Shown piece by piece: positions 1-7,881 of a DNA stretch of 64,000 bases (positions are counted from its first letter, which is position 1; the number at the start of each line of letters is the position of its first letter). The translations under genes were made by a program, and so were the position numbers. The notes beneath the pieces were generated by a model. That model searched no databases. It worked only from the letters and a program-made list of their open reading frames with translations, and was not told the DNA's origin. This DNA is from Kiloniella litopenaei. GTDB lineage: Bacteria; Pseudomonadota; Alphaproteobacteria; Kiloniellales; Kiloniellaceae. Location: contig NZ_LANI01000019.1 of assembly GCF_000982415.1 (NCBI RefSeq), forward strand, positions 62,001 to 126,000. The letters are read 5' to 3'.

Positions 1-1239
1 AACCAGCCAAACGATCATTGGAATAAACCCGGCTTCAAACGCAGGGACATCATAGACACGTTGCCCAGCTTCTGTTGCGCCACTCCAGTTCAGATCAATA
101 AGAACACCTGTTAGGGGTTGCAAGACCATAGGCCCAATCATGACCCCGGTATTACACCACCCGAGCGACGTGCCTTGTAAACGGGCAGGAACAGCTTCTT
201 TGGCCCAAGATAGCCCCACAATCATTACACAGCTTCCTGTTGCAGCAATAAATAACCCCAAACCAAGAACAACTAGGGGAAGATCGGATATCTGTGTGAC
301 CACAAACCATCCAGATGCTGCGGTAAGGGCAAGAATTGCAAAGGGTAATTTTCGTTTACCAGACGCATCGGACCAATGCCCCAGCAAGACGCCACTCCCG
401 GCCCAAACAAGTAAGGTCACAGTGGTTATGAGCGCAGCTTCGGAAGTCGTAAAACCATAAGCCACCTTAAGAAAAGGGACGCCCCAAAGCCCGCCAAAGG
501 TCAACATTGACCCCGCAGATGCCCCACAGGCCAGCGTCAAAAGGAAAACCGTGCGATAAGTAATTGCTTCTTTTAAGTCAGCCAGTATAGATTGCTTCGG
601 TTGACTATCATCGTGTTCATGACCATAGCTTTTATACCCAAGATCCGAGGGATCATCCCGTAACCAGATCCCTGTAGCCAATGCCAGCACCCCGGTAATA
701 CCGGCAAAGCCGAGCATGACATAACGCCAGCCAATCAGCTCAATCATTTGTTGTAATGGCGCCCCGGCAACAACAGCACCCAGATTACCGGATAAAAGTC
801 CCAGACCAACCAACAATGCAAAACGTTTAAGGTCAAACCAATGCAGGGCGATCTTCATCATCGTGACAAAGGCCACGGCAACAGAACCACCGATCAACAA
901 ACGACCAAAGCTGATAATCCAGTAATTGGGCGCAAGCGCAAAAATCGCCGTCCCGATTGCCGCAATCACAGCCCCTGTGGTTAAGAGTTTCCGCGGGCCG
1001 AAACGGTCTGCCATAACCCCGACAGGTACCTGCATGACGACATAGCTATAATAGTAGAAACTCGCCAAGGTCCCCAAAGTAGTTGCCGTCAATCCAAACT
1101 CTATAGTCAAAGGTTCCGCCATAACGCCAAAGGCAATACGGTGAAAGAACCCGATCAAAAAGAGCATCGCACCTAACAACCACATCAACCAAGACAACCT
1201 GACAGGAGGCTTTTGCAACAGCAAAGATTTATCGGACAT
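1..1239 (-). CDS. MFS transporter (truncated by the window edge)
   Basis: The reverse strand is open for 413 codons from an ATG at 1239 to the window start, so the C-terminus lies outside. The product is a polytopic inner-membrane protein with the major facilitator pattern: hydrophobic helices in two blocks, a loop 2-3 motif of the type DRFGPRK near residue 80, and a hydrophilic central loop (about residues 205-235, rich in D, S, K and H) separating the halves. Substrate cannot be told from sequence. It is distinct from the second MFS gene at 14753-15964, though both resemble small-molecule permeases of the same broad family. The fold call is firm; the function is open. Confidence 0.88.
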   Translation of the reverse strand, partial: MSDKSLLLQKPPVRLSWLMWLLGAMLFLIGFFHRIAFGVMAEPLTIEFGLTATTLGTLASFYYYSYVVMQVPVGVMADRFGPRKLLTTGAVIAAIGTAIFALAPNYWIISFGRLLIGGSVAVAFVTMMKIALHWFDLKRFALLVGLGLLSGNLGAVVAGAPLQQMIELIGWRYVMLGFAGITGVLALATGIWLRDDPSDLGYKSYGHEHDDSQPKQSILADLKEAITYRTVFLLTLACGASAGSMLTFGGLWGVPFLKVAYGFTTSEAALITTVTLLVWAGSGVLLGHWSDASGKRKLPFAILALTAASGWFVVTQISDLPLVVLGLGLFIAATGSCVMIVGLSWAKEAVPARLQGTSLGWCNTGVMIGPMVLQPLTGVLIDLNWSGATEAGQRVYDVPAFEAGFIPMIVWLV

Positions 1240-1539
1240 AACGGTAGAATGCGACAAAGAAATTTTCCCTATAACTAAGGAGACAAGAGGTAAAGAAAGA
1301 GTAGCTCTGTAGCAAATATTTTAACAGCTATCCACAGCCGGGGTAATTTTGCAGTAACCAATCAGTAACTGATATCAATGGGTCAGACAAAAGAATCATA
1401 TCAGAGCGTGAAAGCACTAGATAACCGCTGCCATCACACCCTGATATAATGACTGGCAAGCGTTTAATAAGCACGAGACCAGAAAGATTGGCAAAGCCTA
1501 TTGTTACAGATTCACTTTCGCAAAAATGCTACCCATGCC
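1240..1539. other. Intergenic stretch before the MFS gene
   Basis: About 300 bp separate the MFS start from the mobA stop. No convincing ORF or RNA gene is seen. A direct repeat of the heptamer CAGTAAC occurs at 1352-1358 and 1363-1369 (11-bp period, about one helical turn), which could be a regulator site for the MFS gene. The segment also carries a TATCCACA-like string near 1329, but no cluster of DnaA boxes. Confidence 0.4.
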
Positions 1540-2163
1540 TCAAGCCTTAAGGAAACCTTCTACACGCGACAAATCATCTGGCTTATTGGCGTTATAAAAG
1601 GGATCAATAGCTTCATCCCCAATGACAACATCGTCAAAAGTAACATGGCAAATCCCATGACGCTCTGTCCAACGATCAACCTTACGCATTTTTTCTTGTA
1701 CAATCGCTTGCCGTAAATCAGTCCGCAGCGCCACGGACCATAAACCAACAACAGGATGGGTTCGACCATGTGACATAGCACAAGCCAAGGGCACGTCCTG
1801 TTTAATGACTTCAAATACCATTCTTTCCACAAGGTCATCAGGGATAAACGGGGCATCACAAGGAACGGTAACGACCCATTCTGTTTCGGGTGAATGTTCA
1901 GCCACCCATTCCAACCCCGTCAAGACACCAGCCAAGGGCCCCGGATTATCACCAACCACATCAGCTGCAACGGGCAACGAAAATTCCTTGAAACGCTGGC
2001 TATCACCATTGGCATTTAGGACTAACGGCCCGACCTGAGGTTGAATGCGCTTAATAATTCGCGCAAGCATACTTTCGCCAGCCAAGGGTTTGAGCCCCTT
2101 GTCACCACCGCCCATCCGGCGGGCCAGACCACCCGCTAAAATCACACCAGCAACATCAGTCAT
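1540..2163 (-). CDS. mobA: Molybdenum cofactor guanylyltransferase MobA
   Basis: MobA transfers GMP from GTP to molybdopterin to make the bis-MGD cofactor used by formate dehydrogenases and other DMSO-reductase-family enzymes in the cytoplasm. The 207-aa protein starts with the nucleotidyltransferase signature LAGGLARRMGGGDKG (about residues 9-23), has the GDNPGPLAG segment near residue 70 and the PCDAPF metal-binding motif near residue 100. Its length is usual for the family. The ATG overlaps the fdhD stop in an ATGA arrangement (2160-2163), so the two are translationally coupled, which fits their shared role in maturing formate dehydrogenase. Confidence 0.95.
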   Translation of the reverse strand: MTDVAGVILAGGLARRMGGGDKGLKPLAGESMLARIIKRIQPQVGPLVLNANGDSQRFKEFSLPVAADVVGDNPGPLAGVLTGLEWVAEHSPETEWVVTVPCDAPFIPDDLVERMVFEVIKQDVPLACAMSHGRTHPVVGLWSVALRTDLRQAIVQEKMRKVDRWTERHGICHVTFDDVVIGDEAIDPFYNANKPDDLSRVEGFLKA

Positions 2164-3230
2164 TTAATTTGACCCTCTTTATGCCCGGTTCCTTCAACCT
2201 GGGCAATCTGGGCTTTATGCCCGGTTCCTTCAACTTGGGCAATCTGGGTCCCGGTTCCTCTGGTCTCCGTCCCTCTGGTCTCGGTCCCTCTGGTCTCGGT
2301 CCCTCTGGCCGCAGCTCTTTGATGACGCGGATCTTCATCTTCCAAATCTGACGCCTGATGGTCAAAAACAATCCGGTCCTGACCAGCAAGGGCAGTGAAA
2401 CGTTTTCCTTTGGCCCGACCTATTAGTGTCAGGCCCGCTTGTTTGGCCAGATCGACACCCCAGGCTGTAAAGCCGGAACGGGAAACCAATACAGGAATAC
2501 CCATCTGCACCGTTTTAATTACCATCTCTGATGTCAGTCGGCCCGTTGTATAGAAAATTTTGTCCGAGGCAGTGACATTGTTCAAAAACATATAGCCTGC
2601 AATTTTATCAACGGCATTATGGCGTCCAACGTCTTCGATATAAATCAAAGGCTGATCACCCTGACACAAAACGCATCCGTGGATCGCTCCTGCTTCCAGA
2701 TACAGACTGGGCACCATATTGATCTTACGACTGAGGGCATAGATCCAGGATGTGTGAATCTTAGCATCGGCGGGAAGCTTGATATCTTCAAACTTTTCCA
2801 TCAAGTCCCCGAAAACCGTTCCCTGGGCGCAGCCAGATGTCCGTGTTTTCTTTTTGAGCTTCTCTTCATAATTTGTTTCGCGTTCAGTACGAACAACAAC
2901 CAGATCAAGTTCTTCATCCACATCAATTGCCGTGATCACATCATCACGGCGCAACATGTTTTGATTAAGAAGATAACCAACGGCCAGATAATCAGGATAG
3001 TCCCCAATGGTCATCATGGTAACAATTTCCTGACCATTCAGAAAAAGCGTCAGGGGTTTTTCGACCACGACCGGAATTTCAATGACATTGCCATCCTGAT
3101 CGGTCCCCGCCACAGCCTCGGTTAAACCTTCTTTAGCGGGATTTGGTCTCAGAATAAATTCTGCCAGTGTTTCTTCGTCCGCTTTCGCCACTCGGCGGCG
3201 CGTCTTTTTTTCCTGATTGGTATCGTTCAT
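2160..3230 (-). CDS. fdhD: FdhD, formate dehydrogenase sulfurtransferase, with repeat-built C-terminal tail
   Basis: FdhD passes sulfur from the cysteine desulfurase to the Mo-bisMGD cofactor of formate dehydrogenase. The body (about residues 1-300) shows the family signature EDVGRHNAVDKI and GRLTSEMV. At the position of the E. coli CxxC loop only one cysteine is present (TSGCAQGT), so the second cysteine is missing. The protein is 356 aa, longer than the roughly 280 aa usual for the family. The extra tail is made of repeats: four 5-residue units of the type RGTET followed by two 12-residue units of the type QIAQVEGTGHKA. The stop overlaps the mobA start. The core call is secure; whether the tail does anything is unknown. 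Confidence 0.93.
   Translation of the reverse strand: MNDTNQEKKTRRRVAKADEETLAEFILRPNPAKEGLTEAVAGTDQDGNVIEIPVVVEKPLTLFLNGQEIVTMMTIGDYPDYLAVGYLLNQNMLRRDDVITAIDVDEELDLVVVRTERETNYEEKLKKKTRTSGCAQGTVFGDLMEKFEDIKLPADAKIHTSWIYALSRKINMVPSLYLEAGAIHGCVLCQGDQPLIYIEDVGRHNAVDKIAGYMFLNNVTASDKIFYTTGRLTSEMVIKTVQMGIPVLVSRSGFTAWGVDLAKQAGLTLIGRAKGKRFTALAGQDRIVFDHQASDLEDEDPRHQRAAARGTETRGTETRGTETRGTGTQIAQVEGTGHKAQIAQVEGTGHKEGQIK
2178..2249. repeat. Two 36-bp tandem repeats inside the fdhD 3' end
   Basis: Units at 2178-2213 and 2214-2249 differ at two positions. They encode two copies of a 12-aa unit in the FdhD tail. Because the period is a multiple of three the reading frame is kept, as expected for slippage-driven expansion under selection to keep the coupled mobA start. 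Confidence 0.9.
2250..2312. repeat. 15-bp tandem repeats inside the fdhD 3' end
   Basis: About four units of a 15-bp motif (CTCTGGTCTCGGTCC on the plus strand) encode RGTET/RGTGT in FdhD. They adjoin the 36-bp repeats, giving two different in-frame repeat families next to each other at the gene end. Confidence 0.88.
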
Positions 3231-3599
3231 TCAAGGGTCCATAACAATCTTTATCAGCCTTGGTATCTTCGACGATAGACACCTTCCCTGATATATCCAT
3301 TACATCGAATGACACTATGTCGATTTTTCCTTGCAGGAACAAGCAACACCCTGATCGTGAATAGCTATCTGGTATTAGGCTGTCACACCAATGTTTCCGT
3401 TTTGACATTTATTTACAGTTGAAATTCGACCAAAGAAACATCAGCCCTTCTCAACATATCCTCTTGCTTTCATGGCAATGAAGAGGATTAATACACAACA
3501 ACAAATTTGGGCAGACTCCTGATACGTTATCCATATGCGGTTACGAGGCCGGTCTGAACCATTCAAATGAATATATAATTGCTATCTCGGAGGCACATC
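3231..3599. other. Divergent promoter region, fdhD / ABC importer
   Basis: This 369-bp gap must hold promoters for fdhD-mobA (leftward) and the ABC importer (rightward). A reverse-strand ORF that runs through 3133-3408 overlaps the fdhD start and has no family resemblance, so it is taken as chance. An imperfect hairpin (CCTCTT / AAGAGG arms, about 3460-3486) lies upstream of the importer. No known riboswitch was recognised. Confidence 0.4.
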
Positions 3600-4574
3600 A
3601 TGATTTCCAAGAATTTGGGATCCAAAATTTTTGCAGCAACAGTAGCACTCGGTCTATCTTTCCCTTTTGCTGCACAGGCAGAAGACGTTGTTGTTGCCAC
3701 TACTGCTATTGTAGAACACCCAGCTCTTGACGCTGTGCGGGACGGTGTACGTGACGAACTTAAAGCCCAAGGCTTTGAAGAAGGCAAAAACCTGACCTTT
3801 CTTTATAAAAGTGCACAAGGAAACCCAGCAACAGCGGCCCAGATTGCCCGTGAATACATCGGGAATGGTCCGAATGTAATCGTACCAATTGCGACCCCTT
3901 CTGCTCAGGCAGTTGTTGCGGCAACAAAAGATATCCCTGTTGTTTTCTCTGCCGTAACTGACCCTGTTGCAGCCAAACTGGTTTCCAGCGAGGGGCCATC
4001 AGGTACAAACGTAACAGGAGTCAGCGATCTTTCCCCAATTGATCAACACATCGCCCTGATCAAGGAACTGACACCAAACGCAAAAAGTATCGGTGTTCCC
4101 TATAACCCCGGTGAAGCAAACTCTGTTGTTCTTCTGGACCTTGTCAAAAAGCACGGTGCAGCCCAGGGCTTTGAAGTTATTGCGTCCCCTGCGACTAAAA
4201 CAGGTGAAGTTCTAACCGCAGCTCAAAATCTGGTCGGTAAAGCCGACGTTATTTACGTAGCCACAGACAATACAATCATCTCAGCCTTCGAAGCTGTGGT
4301 GAAAGTCGGTATTGATAACCAAATTCCCGTTTACGCTGGCGATACAGATTCTGTAAAACGCGGTGCATTGGCAGCTCTTGGCTTTGATTACTACGATGTA
4401 GGGCGTCAGACAGGTAAAGTTGTTGTTGATATCCTCAAAGGTAAAGCAGCAGGGGATATTGCCTTTCAGGGCGTGAAGAAAACCAATCTCTTCGTTAATC
4501 CAGGCATGGCAGAAAAGATGGGCGTAACTCTCCCCCCAGAAGTCATCGCCCGCGCAACAGAAGTGATCAAATAG
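3600..4574 (+). CDS. ABC transporter substrate-binding protein (ABC_sub_bind, TrpX-like)
   Basis: Periplasmic binding protein of an uptake ABC transporter, with a cleavable signal peptide (KNLGSKIFAATVALGLSFPF, cleavage after AAQA) and an ABC_sub_bind (PF04392 / COG2984) body. Characteristic segments are PVVFSAVTDPVAAKLV and VPYNPGEANSV. I chose ATG 3600 because GGAGG lies at 3591-3595 region directly upstream; an ATG at 3579 has no ribosome site. Characterised relatives in streptococci import tryptophan (TrpXYZ), but this family also covers other small ligands, so the substrate is not assigned. First gene of a set with the permease and ATPase that follow. Confidence 0.92.
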   Translation: MISKNLGSKIFAATVALGLSFPFAAQAEDVVVATTAIVEHPALDAVRDGVRDELKAQGFEEGKNLTFLYKSAQGNPATAAQIAREYIGNGPNVIVPIATPSAQAVVAATKDIPVVFSAVTDPVAAKLVSSEGPSGTNVTGVSDLSPIDQHIALIKELTPNAKSIGVPYNPGEANSVVLLDLVKKHGAAQGFEVIASPATKTGEVLTAAQNLVGKADVIYVATDNTIISAFEAVVKVGIDNQIPVYAGDTDSVKRGALAALGFDYYDVGRQTGKVVVDILKGKAAGDIAFQGVKKTNLFVNPGMAEKMGVTLPPEVIARATEVIK

Positions 4575-4582
4575 GATCCTCT

Positions 4583-4628
4583 ATTCTGTTCCAGTCATAA
4601 GAACTATTCTGTTCCAGTCATAAGAACT
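4583..4628. repeat. 23-bp perfect tandem duplication
   Basis: Units at 4583-4605 and 4606-4628 are identical (ATTCTGTTCCAGTCATAAGA followed by ACT). They lie just after the stop of the binding-protein gene and are non-coding. Confidence 0.9.
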
Positions 4629-4646
4629 GAGACAGAAAAGCGTTTA

Positions 4647-4683
4647 AAGAAGACGAAATTCGTTTTGCGGATTTCGTCTTCTT
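4647..4683 (+). terminator. Intercistronic hairpin (attenuator or 3' end-stabilising)
   Basis: A perfect 13-bp stem (4647-4659 with 4671-4683, arm AAGAAGACGAAAT) and an 11-nt loop lie between the binding protein and permease genes. No U-run follows, so a full rho-independent terminator is unlikely. In ABC operons such hairpins often protect the upstream message and set the excess of binding protein over membrane parts; that is inference here. Confidence 0.6.
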
Positions 4684-4757
4684 GCGTTATGGAACTATCC
4701 AAGCAGCGTTACCCACGCAAAAATACAACAGTTAGAGAGCCGCAAGGCTTCGGATAA

Positions 4758-5654
4758 ATGAACCTTATTTCTTTTATGGGTGCCATCGAATTAGGCTTGA
4801 TCTATGGTCTAATTGCTTTAGCCGTCTTCTTGTCGTTCAGAATTCTTGATTTTCCAGACCTTACCATTGACGGATCTTTCCCTTTGGGGGCTGCTGTCTG
4901 TGCAACAATGATTGTGTCTGGCTACAATCCTTTGTTAGCCACGGTTATTGCTTTTTTAGCTGGCGGGATGTCTGGGGTCGTCACAGCCTTTTTGAACTTA
5001 CGCTTCAAGATCCTCAATCTTCTCGCCTCTATTCTGACCATGATTGCGCTCTACTCTATCAACTTGCGTATTATGGGCCGCCCGAACGTGGCAATCATTA
5101 CGGAAGAGACAATTCTTACGCCTTTTGAAGGGCAAGGCTTGCCCGGGTATTATCTAAAACCGATCATTGCTGCTGTTATCGTCTTTGTCGTTGCCCTCAT
5201 CGTGGCGCGTTTCCTCAATTCCGACTATGGGCTTGCTATGCGCTCGACCGGTGCGAACCAGAAGATGGCACGTGCGCAAGGCATTGATACCAACAAGACA
5301 ACCTATATCGGTATGGCACTTTCAAATGCCCTTGTAGGGCTGGCCGGGGCTTTGTTCGCACAAATGAACGGTTTTGCAGATATCACCATCGGGACTGGTA
5401 CAATTGTCATTGGTCTTGCTGCCCTTATTGCAGGTGAAGCAATCTTCTCAACACGCGGAATGTTAATGGCGGTGCTTGCCTGCATCTTTGGCTCTATTGT
5501 CTATCGTATTGCCATTGGACTGGCCCTCAATGCCGATAGTATCGGGCTGGAGCCTTCGGATCTCAACCTTGTTACCGCCTTATTGGTTACAATTGCCTTA
5601 GTATTGCCCGGGGCCAAAAATCCCCTTAAAAAACTGATGAAGCGGGGTAACTAA
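4758..5654 (+). CDS. ABC transporter permease (TrpY-like, COG4120)
   Basis: The 298-aa integral membrane protein has about eight to nine hydrophobic segments and the branched-chain-permease-like (PF02653) fold, with the conserved opening FLSFRILDFPDLTIDGSFPL that is diagnostic of the COG4120 permeases. It forms the channel for the ligand delivered by the preceding binding protein. The stop is 2 nt from the ATPase start, so the two are tightly coupled. No strong ribosome site precedes ATG 4758, consistent with lower expression than the binding protein. Confidence 0.93.
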   Translation: MNLISFMGAIELGLIYGLIALAVFLSFRILDFPDLTIDGSFPLGAAVCATMIVSGYNPLLATVIAFLAGGMSGVVTAFLNLRFKILNLLASILTMIALYSINLRIMGRPNVAIITEETILTPFEGQGLPGYYLKPIIAAVIVFVVALIVARFLNSDYGLAMRSTGANQKMARAQGIDTNKTTYIGMALSNALVGLAGALFAQMNGFADITIGTGTIVIGLAALIAGEAIFSTRGMLMAVLACIFGSIVYRIAIGLALNADSIGLEPSDLNLVTALLVTIALVLPGAKNPLKKLMKRGN

Positions 5655-5656
5655 AA

Positions 5657-6451
5657 ATGATCAACGTTCAAGATCTCCGCATTACTTTTGGCAAAGGCAC
5701 GCCAAACGAAAACAAAGCACTCCAAGGTGTAAACCTGTCTGTTGCCGAAGGAGAATTCGTTACTGTCATCGGATCAAACGGCGCAGGTAAATCCACTTTT
5801 ATGAACTGTTTGACGGGCGAGCTGATCGCGGATAGTGGCACCATTACAATTGATGGCAAAGATGTCAGTCGTTGGAAAGCAGCCCGGCGCAGCAGTTTGG
5901 TCTCTCGCGTTTTCCAGGACCCTCTTGCGGGAACCTGCGAAGCTTTAACCATCGAAGAGAACCTGTCCCTCGCACACTCAAGAGGGCAAAAACGCGGCTT
6001 TGGGCTGGCAATCAATAACAACAAACGCGACCTTTTCAGAGAACGTTTGTCTCGCCTGCGATTAGGGCTTGAAGACCGTTTGGCAGACAAAATGGGCCTC
6101 CTCAGTGGCGGTCAGCGTCAAGCCGTCAGCCTGATTATGGCAACGTTACAGCCAACAAAATGCCTGCTGCTTGATGAACACACAGCCGCCCTTGACCCAA
6201 GAATGCAAGCTTTTGTCCTTGAGCTTACCAATGACATTGTCAAAGAAACCGGCATCACAACCTTGATGATTACCCACTCAATGGGGCAGGCTCTTCAGTT
6301 TGGAACGAGAACTGTGATGTTGCACGAAGGACAAGTGGTACTGGATGTTTCCGGTGAAGAGCGCAGTTCCATGACAATTCACGATCTCGTCGAGATGTTT
6401 GGCAAAGTTAGAGGTGAAGAGCTCGACAGTGATAGCCTTTTGCTTGGGTAG
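5657..6451 (+). CDS. ABC transporter ATP-binding protein (TrpZ-like, COG1101)
   Basis: Cytoplasmic ATPase of the importer, 264 aa. Walker A GSNGAGKST is near residue 39, the ABC signature LSGGQRQAV near 149, Walker B CLLLDEH near 172 and the switch histidine in MITHSM. After the catalytic Glu the usual Pro is His (LLLDEHTAALDP), which is common in this subfamily. Its start lies 2 nt after the permease stop, with the ribosome site inside the permease gene. Confidence 0.94.
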   Translation: MINVQDLRITFGKGTPNENKALQGVNLSVAEGEFVTVIGSNGAGKSTFMNCLTGELIADSGTITIDGKDVSRWKAARRSSLVSRVFQDPLAGTCEALTIEENLSLAHSRGQKRGFGLAINNNKRDLFRERLSRLRLGLEDRLADKMGLLSGGQRQAVSLIMATLQPTKCLLLDEHTAALDPRMQAFVLELTNDIVKETGITTLMITHSMGQALQFGTRTVMLHEGQVVLDVSGEERSSMTIHDLVEMFGKVRGEELDSDSLLLG

Positions 6452-6544
6452 GTCACAGGGCTAGAACGACTTATCATACACAAGCCACGAGCAAGAGCGC
6501 TCAAAAGAAACAGGCACATTAAAACAGGAGGGCGACGTAAGAAT

Positions 6545-7369
6545 ATGAAACATCTTTCCCTTACGCCCCTCTCCTCCTTTTATTTCATCTGCGCTATATT
6601 TACCTGCTTTTCTTTATTTCACACGACAGAAAGCAGAGCGGATGAACGCAAAACTTGTTTTCAGCATGACAAGGTTTGTTACCTGACCAGCGAAGACAAA
6701 AAAGGCGCGCATATCAGTGCCCAGAACAGCTATCCTTTTCCGATGCGTGTATCCTTGCACCTGACAGGACATAATATTACGCCGTCCCAAAAAACAGTAA
6801 ACGCACGACTTGGTCCTGGTGAAATAAAAAACATTATATCCATTCAGGCAAAAAGCCATGGTCAATGGCGGTACAACTGGACATCACAACTTCATCCCGA
6901 TACAGGCGACGCCGCACACGATGACACTGTGCTCTATCAACTCCCTTTTCCCAAAACAAAGTCCTATCCGATATCCCAAGGCCCGAACGGCGCTTTTTCT
7001 CATAGGGGGCCAAACAGCTTCGCCATAGACTGGGCGATGCCTGTAGGATCAGAAATTTTGGCTGCGCGCGAAGGAACTGTTATCGCACTCAGAGAAGATT
7101 CATCCCGTGGCGGTGCTTCAAACCAGTATAAAAGTGAAGAAAATTACCTCTGGATCAGGCACCCAGACGGAACGATAGGGCAATACCTGCACCTCAAAAA
7201 AGACGGTGTTGTTGTCGAGGTTGGCGACAGGGTAAAAAAAGGTCAGCTTATCGCCTTTTCGGGCAACACGGGCTATTCTTCAGCGCCCCATCTGCATTTC
7301 CATGTATCAAGTTCTCAACAACATGGTGCAGCCTTTAAAAGCCACCCTGTTAATTTTGCTCCCCGCTGA
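6545..7369 (+). CDS. Exported M23-family (LytM-type) peptidase
   Basis: Periplasmic or surface zinc endopeptidase-like protein of 274 aa. An N-terminal signal peptide (about residues 1-32, ending near SRA) precedes a beta-rich domain (about 40-125) and a C-terminal M23 domain (about 155-265). Zinc and catalytic residues visible are SHRG...FAIDWAMP (His and Asp) and HLHFHV near residue 250. Such enzymes cut peptidoglycan cross-bridges or act as regulators of amidases. The ribosome site GGAGG (6526-6530) is somewhat far from ATG 6545. It follows the ABC ATPase by 93 bp on the same strand, but a functional link is not evident. Confidence 0.88.
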   Translation: MKHLSLTPLSSFYFICAIFTCFSLFHTTESRADERKTCFQHDKVCYLTSEDKKGAHISAQNSYPFPMRVSLHLTGHNITPSQKTVNARLGPGEIKNIISIQAKSHGQWRYNWTSQLHPDTGDAAHDDTVLYQLPFPKTKSYPISQGPNGAFSHRGPNSFAIDWAMPVGSEILAAREGTVIALREDSSRGGASNQYKSEENYLWIRHPDGTIGQYLHLKKDGVVVEVGDRVKKGQLIAFSGNTGYSSAPHLHFHVSSSQQHGAAFKSHPVNFAPR

Positions 7370-7398
7370 TTTCCAATCCGTTTTTTGCAAGCATTCAT

Positions 7399-7881
7399 TC
7401 AATTCCATTTATCATTGGCTGATTTGTTTTTCAGGTAAAATCCGAAAATTGCGGGTATCATCAACCAGAAACCTGACACGGGTATCAGCATGATTCCCAA
7501 CGCCGTCATCCCCACCAAGGTAAAGAGCAGAACTTCCTGAAAAGGTGGTATCTTTTTTCCTTTTTCATCCCGATCAATCAGGTGTCCGACGAGAAAAAGC
7601 GGCACACCAAAGAAAAAGAACCAAACTGTATTACTGATTTCATAGTTCGCGATCCCGGTATCAAAGAAACCATCCATAAAGATGAATGCAATCTGGCTCG
7701 GGAAAAGAACAAAGGTAAAAGCAACATGTGTTATGGCGACCCCCATTATCCAGCGCCCAACCCACCGCTGTTCAATGAAATATGCCTGTAGTTTTTTCCA
7801 GTAGCGTTTCAGGAACAGTTTCTCTTCGGATATCTTTTCATGAAACAGACCTTTCTCTCCCCTCATGGTTATGGGCATCAT
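7399..7881 (-). CDS. Four-helix membrane protein of unknown function
   Basis: About 160 aa with four hydrophobic helices and a short charged N-terminus; the segment RWVGRWIMGVAITHVAFTFV resembles small DUF6463-type membrane proteins, but this is a weak recognition. The start at 7881 is preferred over 7896 because it forms an ATGA overlap with the ABC1-kinase stop and has GGAG 7 nt upstream. Last gene of the TetR / ABC1-kinase operon. Function unknown; the coupling suggests it acts with the kinase-like protein, perhaps at the membrane. Confidence 0.8.
   Translation of the reverse strand: MMPITMRGEKGLFHEKISEEKLFLKRYWKKLQAYFIEQRWVGRWIMGVAITHVAFTFVLFPSQIAFIFMDGFFDTGIANYEISNTVWFFFFGVPLFLVGHLIDRDEKGKKIPPFQEVLLFTLVGMTALGIMLIPVSGFWLMIPAIFGFYLKNKSANDKWN

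Noticed and set aside
1320-1340. Possible replication origin (DnaA box-like string near 1329)
   Set aside because: Only one imperfect box, no A/T-rich unwinding region and no dnaA, dnaN or parAB neighbours.
1805-2038. Plus-strand frames inside mobA and other genes
   Set aside because: They are antisense shadows of well-supported genes with no independent features.
3133-3408. 91-codon reverse-strand frame covering the fdhD start
   Set aside because: It overlaps a well-supported gene, has no domain-like pattern and no good ribosome site.
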